A DNA stretch of 64,000 nucleotides from Peterkaempfera podocarpi. GTDB lineage: Bacteria; Actinomycetota; Actinomycetes; Streptomycetales; Streptomycetaceae. Below, in pieces: positions 16,069 to 25,400 of the stretch (within the stretch, counting starts at the first letter, position 1; every line of letters starts with the position of its first letter). The position numbers were made by a program, and so were the translations under genes. The stretch is taken from positions 8,432,001 to 8,496,000 of the forward strand of contig NZ_CP162102.1 of assembly GCF_042466665.1 (NCBI RefSeq), in the 5' to 3' direction. The notes below the pieces were generated by a model. That model was not told where the DNA came from. It did not search any database and saw only the letters and a program-made list of their open reading frames with translations.

Positions 16069-16485
16069 TCAGGTTCCTGGGCGCCCGGCAGCCGTCCAGG
16101 CGGCGTACTCCTGGCGGACGTAGCAGCGGTGGCCGGGGGCGGGCGTGATCGCGTTGGGGTGGTGCGGGCCGGCCACCAGGCCGGGATGGCGACGGTCGTG
16201 CAGGACGAGTTGCTCGGCGGTCTCTGCGGCGGCTGCGACCGGGCAGGGGTCGGGGTTGTCGAGGGCCATCCGGTCCATGAGGGCGGCCCGTCGTAGCAGC
16301 CAGGCGCGTTCGGCGGCCGTCGCATCGACCGGGGGGCCGGTGACGGGCCCGGCCTGGCGGCCGTCGCGTTGGGCCCCGATGGCGAGCACCTGGTGCAATT
16401 CGCGGTGCAGGTCCGGCGCATCCGCGTATGCCTCGTGCGGGGTCGGGGCGTCGATTGCCTCACCGCTGTTCGGGGTGACGTACAT
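16069..16485 (-). CDS. Small hypothetical protein next to an RsbW-like kinase
   Basis: This is a 138-residue soluble protein starting MYVTPNSGEAIDAPTPHEAY, with a strong GGAGGTG site just upstream of ATG at 16485. An in-frame start at 16584 would add 33 residues. It is rich in Ala, His and Pro, with helices around APDLHRELHQVLAIGAQRDG and AERAWLLRRAALMDRMALDN, and a His-rich tail (HRCYVRQEYAAW). No catalytic motif is seen and no family is recognised. It lies two bases after a 90-codon ORF that itself overlaps the RsbW-like gene, suggesting one translationally coupled operon. Association with the anti-sigma kinase implies a signalling role, which is inference. Confidence 0.6.
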   Translation of the reverse strand: MYVTPNSGEAIDAPTPHEAYADAPDLHRELHQVLAIGAQRDGRQAGPVTGPPVDATAAERAWLLRRAALMDRMALDNPDPCPVAAAAETAEQLVLHDRRHPGLVAGPHHPNAITPAPGHRCYVRQEYAAWTAAGRPGT

Positions 16486-16487
16486 GT

Positions 16488-16760
16488 TCACACCTCCGTC
16501 GGTACGCAGGAGTCGGCGCCGCAGCGTCGTGTTCCGGGCGGGGTCGCCGTGGTCGAGGGCCGGTGGGTGTGCGGCGGATCGCATGTGCTCCCGGGCCGGG
16601 CCCGGGCCGCGGTCGACGGGGCACGACGTGTGGGTCGCGAGGGCCCCGGCGGGGCCGTCGGGTGACCGGGTGCCGCAGCCGCTCCGGTGACCCGACGCTG
16701 TGCTGAGGTGCCGGCCGTGGCAGGGGGCAGCGCTTGGTGCGGAACGTCCGGCCCGGTCAT
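16488..16760 (-). CDS. Possible 90-residue ORF coupled to the RsbW-like gene
   Basis: This frame starts with an ATG that overlaps the RsbW-like stop (ATGA at 16757-16760) and ends two bases before the start of the next gene. That exact packing is the main evidence. The product is Pro/Thr/Arg/Ala-rich with several cysteines near the end (TRRCGADSCVPTEV) and has no known motif. The composition could also arise from translating the wrong frame, because the neighbouring gene may start further upstream in another frame. It is undecided. Confidence 0.35.
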   Translation of the reverse strand: MTGPDVPHQALPPATAGTSAQRRVTGAAAAPGHPTAPPGPSRPTRRAPSTAARARPGSTCDPPHTHRPSTTATPPGTRRCGADSCVPTEV

Positions 16761-17185
16761 GGCGAGCACCTGAGGCAGGCGCGGACCTCGCGGCCGCTGT
16801 GTGTCTGGTGGACCTCGGTCGACTGGGCGAGGTACTGGACGATGCCGGTGCCGCGGCCGTGTTCGTCCGGGGCGACGGCGGGACGCTGGCGTTCCACTGC
16901 CGTGCCGGAGTCGGTGACCACGATGTGCAGAGTGCCGTCGTCGAGGGCGAGCAGCAGGGTCATGCGTTCGCGGCCGTACTGGGCGGCGTTGGCGGCGAGT
17001 TCGTCGACGATGAGAACGGCGGAGTCCCGCTCGCTGGCGGGCACGCTCCAGGTCTCCAGCAGATCGTCCGCGAAGTGACGAGCGGCGGAGACATGCGCCT
17101 CCTGTGCGGGCAGGGTGAGCAGCGCCTCGTGGCGGCCGGGCTGGCCGAGCAGTGAACTGGGGCTGGGGGAATCGGTCACAAACAT
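16757..17185 (-). CDS. RsbW/SpoIIAB-like ATP-binding anti-sigma kinase
   Basis: This is a 142-residue GHKL ATPase domain protein of the HATPase_c_2 type common in Streptomyces. Visible motifs are the N box (AVLIVDELAANAAQYG), G1 (VVTDSGT) and G2-like (DEHGRGTGIVQYLA). Such proteins bind and phosphorylate anti-anti-sigma factors or sequester sigma factors. No anti-anti-sigma or sigma gene is adjacent. Instead, two or three small ORFs follow in the same direction with almost no spacing. The transcript probably starts in the 17186-17350 region. Confidence 0.88.
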   Translation of the reverse strand: MFVTDSPSPSSLLGQPGRHEALLTLPAQEAHVSAARHFADDLLETWSVPASERDSAVLIVDELAANAAQYGRERMTLLLALDDGTLHIVVTDSGTAVERQRPAVAPDEHGRGTGIVQYLAQSTEVHQTHSGREVRACLRCSP

Positions 17186-17825
17186 GGTTTCTGGCTCTTC
17201 TGTGGATGTGCGGAGAGCGGAACGGGGGAGAGCTCCAACAATGTCGGGGCTGTCACTGGGTTCGATCCTGAAGGGGCGCGCTCATTCAGTTCCACGGACG
17301 ATGCATGGCGAACGGTTCGAGTTGTTCGCCCTTTTTGTTTGACTTCTTGCGAGTCACGACAATGGCGGCGGCGTGGCTGGGCTCACTCGCCTCCGCCCGG
17401 GCTCGTGGCCGTACTCGGCCGGATCGGGCACCGGCAGCTCGCTCCCTCGCCCGCGGTCTTTCGGGCGGTCCTGCGGGAACGTCGCGCCGCAGGGCCGGAC
17501 TAGCGTCCCTGCCCGTGTCTCGGATCGGTCGCGGCCCGAACGGCGTGCAGGCGCCCTGGGCTGTCTTCTCCGGGCTGCACGGACTTCGGGGGAAAAGGCG
17601 AGTTGGGGCCGCCGGCCGTTCGGTGAACCGCATACCTCTGCTTGCGCGCGGGACGGGGACTACTTCGGCTGGCCCCTTGCTGAGGTCCAGGGCGGCGCCA
17701 GCGGCCACCCGGAGAGGGGGTGCACGCCGCGTCGGCGCACTCATGCATCAAGTCGGCTGGGGGCGCGGCCGGTTCGCCGGAGCCGGGGCGCGGGCCACCG
17801 GCTCCCGGAGGCCGTCGGCCTCGCC
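17186..17825. other. Gene-poor stretch between the RsbW-like operon and the anti-sigma gene
   Basis: No convincing gene is seen. The right part is downstream of the anti-sigma gene and the left part is the upstream region of the RsbW-like gene. A minus-strand reading at about 17290-17360 (RKKSNKKGEQLEPFAMHRPW) looks protein-like but has no upstream coding support. It may be a remnant. Confidence 0.4.
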
Positions 17826-18611
17826 TCACGCCTGGATGGTGACCAGTCTCTGACCGTTGTCTGCGAGGATCTCGAAGTGGTCGATGGCTCCCGGGAACAT
17901 GGCAACCGCCCCTGGCACCGTGGTGCCGGAAGGGTACTCGCCCGCCCGCCAGGTGGCGCCTTCCGCCCTGGCTCCGCCGGGTCCAACCGCCTCCAGTCGG
18001 CAGGTGATTCCAGCGGGCGCCCCCTTGGCGGAGACCTGTAGGACACTGCCCCAGGCAGAAGGCCAGACCTTCACCGAGGCGGAGACGCCGGTGGTGGGGT
18101 CGCTTCCGGAGAAGGAGCGCAAGGCGGCCGGTGCGGTCGGCCCGGGCGGCGCCGCCTGACTGCCCACGGATCCGACGGCCGCCAGCCATGTGCCGCCGGC
18201 CGCTGCCGCGATGAACGTCAGCGAGGCGGCCGCGCCGGCCAGTTGCAGACGCCAGGTCCTGCGGCGGCGGGCCGCGGCCTGCTGGAGCAGTCTGTCCAGC
18301 ACGCCCCCTGCCGGTGCCTCCGACGCTGCGGGCACGGCGGGCCGCTCGTGCGGGCCCTGCGCGCTTTCGGCCGCCCGTGCCACCAACAGGTCGGCCAGGT
18401 GCCCGTCGGCTGTCGGCACCGTCCGGCCTGAGGCTTCGGCTTCGGTCACCGTCGCGAGCAGCGCGGGCAGTCCCGCCAGCCGGGTGTGTTCGGCCCGGCA
18501 TTCGGCGCATTCCGCGAGGTGGATGCGCACCTGCTCCATCTCGGCCGGGGGCAGCGTGCCCAGGATGTATCCCCCCAGTGCCAGTCGGAGGACGTCGTGC
18601 TTCGCACTCAT
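17826..18611 (-). CDS. Zinc-finger (ZAS) anti-sigma factor, RskA-like
   Basis: This is a 261-residue membrane anti-sigma factor. The ATG at 18611 is preferred over an upstream GTG because AGGAGG lies eight bases before it. The N-terminal ZAS domain has the zinc ligands His31, Cys35 and Cys38 in RIHLAECAECRAEH. A single membrane span lies at about 117-142 (LQLAGAAASLTFIAAAAGGT). The extracellular C-terminus is of the RskA type (VSASVKVWPSAWGSVLQVSA). It follows the ECF sigma gene by 28 nt and should hold that sigma inactive until an extracytoplasmic signal releases it. Confidence 0.9.
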   Translation of the reverse strand: MSAKHDVLRLALGGYILGTLPPAEMEQVRIHLAECAECRAEHTRLAGLPALLATVTEAEASGRTVPTADGHLADLLVARAAESAQGPHERPAVPAASEAPAGGVLDRLLQQAAARRRRTWRLQLAGAAASLTFIAAAAGGTWLAAVGSVGSQAAPPGPTAPAALRSFSGSDPTTGVSASVKVWPSAWGSVLQVSAKGAPAGITCRLEAVGPGGARAEGATWRAGEYPSGTTVPGAVAMFPGAIDHFEILADNGQRLVTIQA

Positions 18612-18639
18612 CGCAGCCACCTCCTGCCCGCCACGGTCG

Positions 18640-19260
18640 TCATGGCTCGATGCCCCGTTCCTGCAGCGCCAGCCGCAGGGCGTGCAGGGCGTAGTACGTC
18701 CGCGACTTCACGGTGCCCAGCGGGATGCCCAGCACCTGTGCGGCCTCTGCCATGGTTCGGCCCCGGTAGTAGGTCTCCAGGAGGACGGCGCGGTGGTCCG
18801 GGGAGAGCGACCGGACGGCGTCGGCAATCGCCCAGCTCTGCAGTGCCTGCTCGATCTGGTCCTCGCCCGGCGTCTGCTCGGCGGCCCGCTGAAGGGCCTC
18901 GCCGCCGGCCTCGGGTGGTCTGGCCTGCCGGGCCCGGTGGGCGTCGATGACCAGGTGCCGGGCGACCGTACAGAGCCATGCCCGGGCCGGGCCGCGTGCG
19001 GGGTCGAAGGCGGCGGGGTGCTGCCACGCCCGCAGCAGTGTCTCCTGCACCACGTCCTCTGCCCATTGCCAATCTCCCGAGGTCAGTCGCAGCACGTAGT
19101 GGAACAGGGCTCCTGCGTGCTCTGCGTACAGGGTGCGCAGCAGTTCCTCGTCTGCGGTCGAAAGCGCCCCTCTACCAGTGACACGGTGCGCGGAGCGATT
19201 GGGATCGGTCCTCGGACCACGTTTTCGGGCACTCCACGGCATAGGCCGATCATCGCGCAT
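18640..19260 (-). CDS. ECF-family RNA polymerase sigma factor (SigK/SigL-like)
   Basis: This is a 206-residue extracytoplasmic-function sigma factor. Region 2 is visible as LYAEHAGALFHYVLRLTSGD and AEDVVQETLLRAWQHP. Region 4 is visible as LSPDHRAVLLETYYRGRTMA and VLGIPLGTVKSRTYYALHAL. It is co-oriented with its cognate anti-sigma factor, as in the SigK-RskA pairs. About 740 bp upstream and divergent is a cupredoxin/metallophosphoesterase operon, which could be its target. An in-frame Met a few residues in is a possible alternative start. Confidence 0.92.
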   Translation of the reverse strand: MRDDRPMPWSARKRGPRTDPNRSAHRVTGRGALSTADEELLRTLYAEHAGALFHYVLRLTSGDWQWAEDVVQETLLRAWQHPAAFDPARGPARAWLCTVARHLVIDAHRARQARPPEAGGEALQRAAEQTPGEDQIEQALQSWAIADAVRSLSPDHRAVLLETYYRGRTMAEAAQVLGIPLGTVKSRTYYALHALRLALQERGIEP

Positions 19261-20001
19261 ATGCCCTGCTTTGTCCTGTAACGCACAGCATGGAGCGGTG
19301 ACGATTTGTATGCGTCTCGGTTGATATGTCCCTGCCGGGCCTTGTGGCTCGGGAGGGCCAAGCGTGGGCGGGTCCCGGGAGGCCGGCTGATCTGCGGCGA
19401 TGCCAAGAAGTCTGACAAAAAGTGCAAATCTGCTGAACCGTGGGATGCCCGCCGTCCGTGGAGCCGGACAAGAGCCGCATCACGCGACGCAATTCCTCAT
19501 CGATTCCCCCACGCAGCAAAGGACGGACCAAAGATGACCGAGGTACACCACGCAACGGACGCGCTGCTGGCACCGGCCAAGCCCACCCCGCCCCCGCGCA
19601 TCCATGCAGGCGCCACCGTGCGGTCCCCGCCGGTGCCCGGCGCACACCACGGCGACGGCCCTACGCGCACCGCGATTGAGGGCCGCGCGACCACCGGGAC
19701 AGAACTCCGCCCGGCTCCGCGTGCGCACCACCCGTACGGACACCGCCGACCTGCCCCGAGTCACTCGCTCCCCACGGGGGAACTGCCCCACGCCGCCCGC
19801 ACCTTCGCGGCGCACAAGGGTGGATCTTCAGCGCGGGACACGTCGAGGCGGCCCGCCGGCCCGGGACCGCACCCGTGCCCGTTTACCGGGTCCGTGAGGG
19901 CCACGCGCCCATGAACACGCCACCCACCACATATTCCTGCGGCTACGTGCGCCGAGCCGGCGCAGCCACCATCTCCGCCTGACCAGTGAGGAACGCACAC
20001 C
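19261..20001. other. Divergent intergenic region with one doubtful ORF
   Basis: This separates the sigma gene from the cupredoxin operon. A plus-strand ORF at 19534-19914 starts well (AAAGGACGGACCAAAG before ATG, then MTEVHHATDALLAPAKPTPP), but its later composition looks out of frame. Meanwhile a second frame reads GAQGWIFSAGHVEAARRPGT near 19806-19870. A small secreted or cytoplasmic gene broken by a frameshift would explain both. No known family is recognised. Confidence 0.35.
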
Positions 20002-20550
20002 ATGCACCTGAACTTTCACACACGAGGCCGACGGGCACGCGCCGCCGCCGGGCTGGCTGTCGCCGGCGTCGCCGCTGCCGGCGCGGTGGGGCTTCTCAGC
20101 TCATGCGGCCAGTCGTCGCAGTCCTCCGCCAACGCAGCCGGCGCCATCACACCCGGCCGGGGTCAGCACCAGACGGTGGGGATGCCCGGCGCCACGGGGT
20201 CAGGGAACGGCTCCGCCGCCGGTGCCTCGCCGATGCCCAGTATGAGCATGCCCATGAGTCCCTCGAGCACGGGCGCGCCGGCCGCGCCGGTGAACGGGAA
20301 CGCGGTGGCGATCAAGAACTTCGCATTCTCCCCGGCCACACTGAAGATCAAAGCGGGCACGAAGGTGACGTGGACCAACCAGGACACTGACGCCCACACC
20401 GTCACCAGCGCCGGATCGGGCGGCCCGTTGCATTCGGCCGCCCTGGCCACCCATGCCTCCTACAGCTACACGTTCACCAAGCCCGGCACCTATGCCTACC
20501 TCTGCACCATCCATCCGTTCATGACCGCCACCGTGGAGGTGACCCGATGA
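20002..20550 (+). CDS. Cupredoxin-domain lipoprotein
   Basis: This is a 182-residue secreted copper protein. The signal region ends in a lipobox-like LLSSC at about residue 36, so it is probably membrane-anchored. A Ser/Met/Pro-rich linker (MPGATGSGNGSAAGASPMPS) precedes a C-terminal cupredoxin domain. There the type-1 copper ligands are recognisable: His in DTDAHTVTS, then Cys, His and Met in YLCTIHPFMTATVEV. It overlaps the next gene by ATGA. The Met-rich linker also suggests copper handling. A role in electron transfer or copper protection is inferred. Confidence 0.88.
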   Translation: MHLNFHTRGRRARAAAGLAVAGVAAAGAVGLLSSCGQSSQSSANAAGAITPGRGQHQTVGMPGATGSGNGSAAGASPMPSMSMPMSPSSTGAPAAPVNGNAVAIKNFAFSPATLKIKAGTKVTWTNQDTDAHTVTSAGSGGPLHSAALATHASYSYTFTKPGTYAYLCTIHPFMTATVEVTR

Positions 20551-21545
20551 CCGACCACTACGACAGCCACGACGGAGCGCCGGCCGACAACGGTCAGCCC
20601 GACATCGAACACGGCATGACGCGACGTCAACTCCTGCGACACGCAGGATGGTTCGGCGGCGCGGTGGTGCTGACCGTGGCGAGTGGAGAGGTGATAAGCC
20701 ACATCGCCGGCTCCAGGGATACCAACGCCGGGGCCGTGGCCGGGACCGCCGCAGCGGGAAGCGGCGCGCTGCGGTTCGTGCAGGTCTCCGACAGCCACAT
20801 CGGGTTCCAGGGCCCGGCGAACACGGATGTGGTCGGCTCCTTCGCCGAAGCGGTCAAGCAGGTCAACTCGCTCGGATTCAGACCTGACTTCGTCATGCAC
20901 AGCGGCGATCTGACCCACCTGTCCACAGCCGGGCAGTTCGACCAGGTCAAGCAGATGATGGCCGGAATGAGGACCGACCGCGTCTTCACCGTGCCGGGCG
21001 AGCACGACTCCATCGGCGATGCCGGCCGTGCCTACCGGCGGACCTTCGGCATGGGCACGCTCGGCGACGGCTGGTACAGCTTCGACACCCACGGCGTGCA
21101 CTTCATCGCCCTGGTCAACACCCTGAGCCTGGAGAAGCTCGGCCACCTCGGCGACGACCAGATCGACTTCGTTCGCAAGGACATCGCCGGACTGTCGTCG
21201 GACACCCCCATCGTGGTCTTCAGCCACATCCCGCTGTTCGCCATGTACCCGAAGTGGGGCTGGAGCACCGACGACGCCCTCAAGGTCATCGCCATGCTGC
21301 GCCGCTTCTCCTCCGTCACCTGTCTCAACGGGCACGTCCACCAGCTGTTCACCAAGACGGACGGCAACATCACCTTCCACTCCGCCACCACCACCGCCTA
21401 CCCCCTGCCCAAACCGGGCCACGGCCCCGCCCCCACCCCGCAGGTCGTCCCCGCCCGGCAGCTCAAAGACGCACTCGGCATCCGCAGCGTCGGCTACCGC
21501 CAAGGAGACCGCGAACTGGCCATCAAGGACCAGAGGCTGGCATGA
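20547..21545 (+). CDS. Tat-exported calcineurin-like metallophosphoesterase
   Basis: This is a 332-residue predicted phosphoesterase exported through Tat. After ~24 residues comes MTRRQLLRHAGWFGGAVVLT, a twin-arginine signal with a hydrophobic core. The metallophosphatase signature follows in order: VSDSHIG (Asp, His), MHSGDLTH (Gly-Asp), PGEHD (the usual N-H-D replaced by E-H-D), FSHIPLF and NGHVHQ. The Asn-to-Glu change in the third motif is shared by some extracytoplasmic members. The substrate is unknown. It is translationally coupled with the cupredoxin and the membrane protein. Confidence 0.88.
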   Translation: MTDHYDSHDGAPADNGQPDIEHGMTRRQLLRHAGWFGGAVVLTVASGEVISHIAGSRDTNAGAVAGTAAAGSGALRFVQVSDSHIGFQGPANTDVVGSFAEAVKQVNSLGFRPDFVMHSGDLTHLSTAGQFDQVKQMMAGMRTDRVFTVPGEHDSIGDAGRAYRRTFGMGTLGDGWYSFDTHGVHFIALVNTLSLEKLGHLGDDQIDFVRKDIAGLSSDTPIVVFSHIPLFAMYPKWGWSTDDALKVIAMLRRFSSVTCLNGHVHQLFTKTDGNITFHSATTTAYPLPKPGHGPAPTPQVVPARQLKDALGIRSVGYRQGDRELAIKDQRLA

Positions 21546-21991
21546 ACACCCACAGATTCCTCACCCCCACCCTGCGGGCGATGACCGCCGCGACCCTCGC
21601 CGCCAGCGGATACATTCACGCCCAGCTCTACATCGACGGGTACCGCTTCATCCACATCATCGGCCCCCTGTTCCTGCTCCAGGCCGGCGCTTCCTTCGCC
21701 CTCGCCGCCCTGCTGCTGATCGGGACACCACCCCTGCTGCTGAGGGCCGCCGCGGCAGGCGCCGCGCTCGGCGCTCTCGGCGGCTTCACCGCTTCGCGCA
21801 CCGTGGGAGTGTTCGGATTCACCGAGCACGGTCTGCAGCCCGCGCCACAGGCCGTCCTCAGCCTTCTCGCCGAAACCGGCACACTGCTCCTCCTCGCCGT
21901 CTGGCAGGCAACCCTGACCAGACAAACCCACACGGTCCGACCGCCCGTCAGGACACCCGACCGGGCCACCACCCGCCGACCACCCAACTGA
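21542..21991 (+). CDS. Small integral membrane protein of the cupredoxin operon
   Basis: This 149-residue protein starts at ATG 21542 in an ATGA overlap with the phosphoesterase. Four hydrophobic spans are visible, including GYRFIHIIGPLFLLQAGASF and ALLLIGTPPLLLRAAAAGAA, and the tail is basic. A conserved-looking GYIHAQLYIDGYRFIHI opening recalls DoxX-like small membrane proteins. No enzymatic motif is seen. Its place in the three-gene operon suggests it anchors or partners the two exported proteins. Confidence 0.75.
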   Translation: MNTHRFLTPTLRAMTAATLAASGYIHAQLYIDGYRFIHIIGPLFLLQAGASFALAALLLIGTPPLLLRAAAAGAALGALGGFTASRTVGVFGFTEHGLQPAPQAVLSLLAETGTLLLLAVWQATLTRQTHTVRPPVRTPDRATTRRPPN

Positions 21992-22478
21992 ACCACCAAG
22001 CCACCCGGGATGCCTGCGTCCTGGCTCAAGGTGCGGCGGGACCGGCACAACCGCACACCGCTGCACGGGCTGTCACGACGGAGACTGTTTGCGGCTGGAC
22101 GGTGTTCGTGCCCTTCTTGCTCGATGAGGAGATCTGGTTGCCCATCGACTCCGGCTGCTGCGATTCGACGATGGTCGCGGGCGCTCCCCAGGTGCTATCG
22201 CTCGCGCAGAAGCCGGCAGCAGCCGTCGATGTGGCGCCCAGGACCCCAGCGACATGCGACAACCTCGACCTGAGCATGTGGTTCAGGGACGGAGCGGCGA
22301 AGGAACTGGCTGGCAATCGACCAGGGCCGTGGAGTGATCCCTTGCGCCGGGCCTCCCTCCGGCACCGGCGTGTGGCCACAGTCCGGGACAGGCACCGCCA
22401 CCGCGCCAGTCCGTCGGGTACGGGCGCCAGAGGACGCCCAGGAGCAGGAATGGCCGCAGCGCAGGTCCGTATGCAAAC
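21992..22478. other. Intergenic region before the FtsX-type operon
   Basis: This stretch holds no gene I can support. It should contain the terminator of the cupredoxin operon and the promoter of the permease operon, but no clear -35/-10 pair or hairpin stands out. Confidence 0.4.
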
Positions 22479-25400
22479 ATGACGAACCGCGTAAGCGGGC
22501 CGACGACGGGGGGCCGGGTACGGATGGGCTTGTTTGTGCTGCTACGCCTGCGGGCACACCGACTGCCTGCGGCGGCCGCACTGCTGACGGTCCTTCTGGC
22601 CGGCACCGTCCTCGGCGCACTCGCCGGGGTCACCTCCGCCGTGGGCGACGCCGCGGTCCGCGAGGCGCTGCAGAGCACCGACGCCGCAGCGACCCCGCTG
22701 CTGCTCCAGCGGAACGTCGAGCACGAGGGACTGCCGGCCGCCGACGCACAGGTGCGGACGATCGCCGCGCAGGCGTTCCCGGGTCTGCCGACCTCGGTGG
22801 CCGCGCTTGCCGAGTCCGACCCGTACGGCCTGCCCGGCCCGGCGACCGGTGGCAATACGGACATCACCGTGCTGGCCACCCCGGACCGGTCGAAGCTGCT
22901 ACTGGCCTCCGGCAGTTGGCCAGGGCCCGCCGAGCCCGGCTCGCCGATCCCCGTCGCCGTGCCGCTGGCGGCGGCCGCCCGGTTCGGCGCCGAACCCGGC
23001 CGCACCGCCGCGACGGGGGACGTGCACTCCCTGGCCGACCGGCTCACCGGAAAGACTCTGCCGATCCGCATCACCGGCGTGTACACCATCCGTGACCCCG
23101 CCGACCGCTACTGGCAGCTCGACCCGCTGGGCGGCAAGGGGACCTCGAGCGCCACACCGGACTCCAGCTTCACCAGCTACGGCCCGCTGCTCGTCGACAC
23201 CGCTGCCCTCAGCACCGGGGCCGTACCGCAGCGCCAGGTCTTCTGGCAGGTCACCGCAGACTTCCGGGCCATGACCGCAGCACGCCTGGGCCCGGTTGCC
23301 GCCGCGCAGAGCGCCGTCGTGCATCGGCTCAACACGGCAGCAAGCAGCTCCGGGCAGAACGTCAGCGCGACGAGCGACCTGCCGACCCTGCTCACACAGC
23401 TGCAGCAGACGGTGCTGCTGGCCCGCTCCGCGCTGCTGGTGACGATGCTCCAGCTCGCCCTGCTCGCCGTGACGACGCTGCTGCTCGTCGCCCGCCTGCT
23501 CGCCGCGCAACACCGATCGGGCGACGCGCTGCTGCGCGCTCGTGGTGCCGCGCCGGGCCGGATCGCGGCGCTGGCAGTGGTCGAGACGGCGCTGCTGGCG
23601 CTGCCCGCCGCCGTGCTGGCGCCGCTGCTGGCCGGGCCGTTGGTGCGTCTGCTGGGCGAGTACGGTCCGCTCGCGGCGTCCGGGGTGCGGCTGGACGGCC
23701 CGGTGCCGGCCGCCGCGGGCTGGGCCGCGGGGGCTGCCGTCGTGGGCGCACTGGTGCTGTTCGCTCCCGTCCTGGCCCGCCTGCGGACCGGCCCTGCGCA
23801 GCCCGGAGGCCGCCAGTCCGCACTTTCGGGCATCCTGCGCGGGGGCGCCGACGCGGCCCTGGTGGCACTTGCCGTCGCTGCGTACTGGCAGCTCAGCCAC
23901 AGTGGCTCGAGCGGCGCGCTGTCCCCGGACAGTTCCGGCGTGCTGGGCATCGACCCGGTTCTGGTGGCTGCCCCGGCGCTGGCGCTGTGCGCCGGAACGG
24001 TGCTGACGCTGCGCCTGCTGCCGCCCGCGGCACACCTGGCCGAGCGGCTCACCGCGCGACTGCGCGGCCTGCCCGGCGCGCTGGCGGGCTGGGAGGTCTC
24101 CCGGCGGCCGCAGCAGGCGGCGGGACCCGTGCTGGTGCTGGCCCTCGCCTCCGCGATCGGCACCCTTGCCGTGGGCCAGGGTGCTTCTTGGGAGCGCTCC
24201 CAACGCGACCAGGCGGCCTTCGACACCGGCGGCGACGTGCGTGTGGCCGGCAGCGACACCCCCGGGTTCGGACAGGGCGGCCTCTACGCTGCACTGCCCG
24301 GCGTCACCCGGGCGGTCCCGGTCGCGCGTACCTCACTGCCGCTGGGCGCGGACCGGATCGGTGAGCTGCTGGCCCTGGACACCCGCGCCGAGGGCGGCTC
24401 GTACCCGCTCCGCTCCGACCTGGCCGACCGCGACGCAGCCCGGCTGCTCGGCCCGCTCGCCGACCTGCCGGAGACGGATGCCCAGCGCGGTATCCCGCTG
24501 CCCGGCCGCCGGCGGCCGCGCTGACCCTCGACGTCAGCGCCACGCTGACGCCCGGATCCAGCGCGGCGTCCATGGACCAGGCCACCGACCAAGTCGTCCT
24601 GCAGGTCACCGACCGCTACGACATGCACTGGACGCTGCCCACCATCGACGTGCCGACCGACGGCCGACCGCACTCCGTGCGCGCCGACCTGGCGGCAGCG
24701 GCCGGCGACGGCACCCCCGCCTACCCTCTGACCCTCAGCGGACTGACCGTCACCACTCCGGAGGCGCAAGTCGCGCCGGTGCAGCAGGACTTCGTGGTCC
24801 GCGCCGTGCGCGCCGACGCGACACCCGCATCCGTCCCGCGCGCTTTCGCCTGGAAGGCGTCGTACGACGACGGCATGCCGGACGGCACTGTCGTCGCCGC
24901 CCCGGACGGAGTCCCGGCCGTCGAGGGGAGCCCGAGCCGGCCGATCGCGCTGACGCTCGACCCCGGAATCACCACGCTGCGGCCCGACCGCGGCTCGCTC
25001 GGCACGCTGCCCGGCGTCGCCGACCGGCGCTTCCTGGAGTCCAGCGGCGCGCACGTCGGCAATGTGGTGCCGCTCCGGTTCGGCTCCGGGGTGATCCGGG
25101 TGCGCATCACCGCGGCCGTCAGCGCGCTGCCGGGCACCGGGGCCGCCGCCGAGCAGGGCCTCACCGGCCGCCTGGCCCAGAGCGGCGACAACGGATCCGA
25201 CGGCTACGGCGGGGCGCTGCTGGTCGACCTGGCCGCCTTCGACCGGCGGGCCGACGCCGCCCTCATCGCGCCGATTCTGCAGCACGAGTGGTGGCTGGAC
25301 GTCAGCGGTGCGCCCGGCGCCGCCGAGCGCACCGCCGCCGCGATCCGGGCCCGTCCCGGGAGGCGAAGCGTGTTCGTGCGCGACCAGGTCACCGCAGAGC

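Noticed and set aside
15543..16463. A 306-codon minus-strand frame in the RsbW-like region
   Set aside because: Arg/Pro/Thr-rich product, out of frame with the better supported 138-codon gene that has a strong ribosome site.
17286..17744. A 152-codon minus-strand ORF downstream of the anti-sigma gene
   Set aside because: Poor codon bias, no ribosome site and no family; only its last ~25 residues look protein-like.
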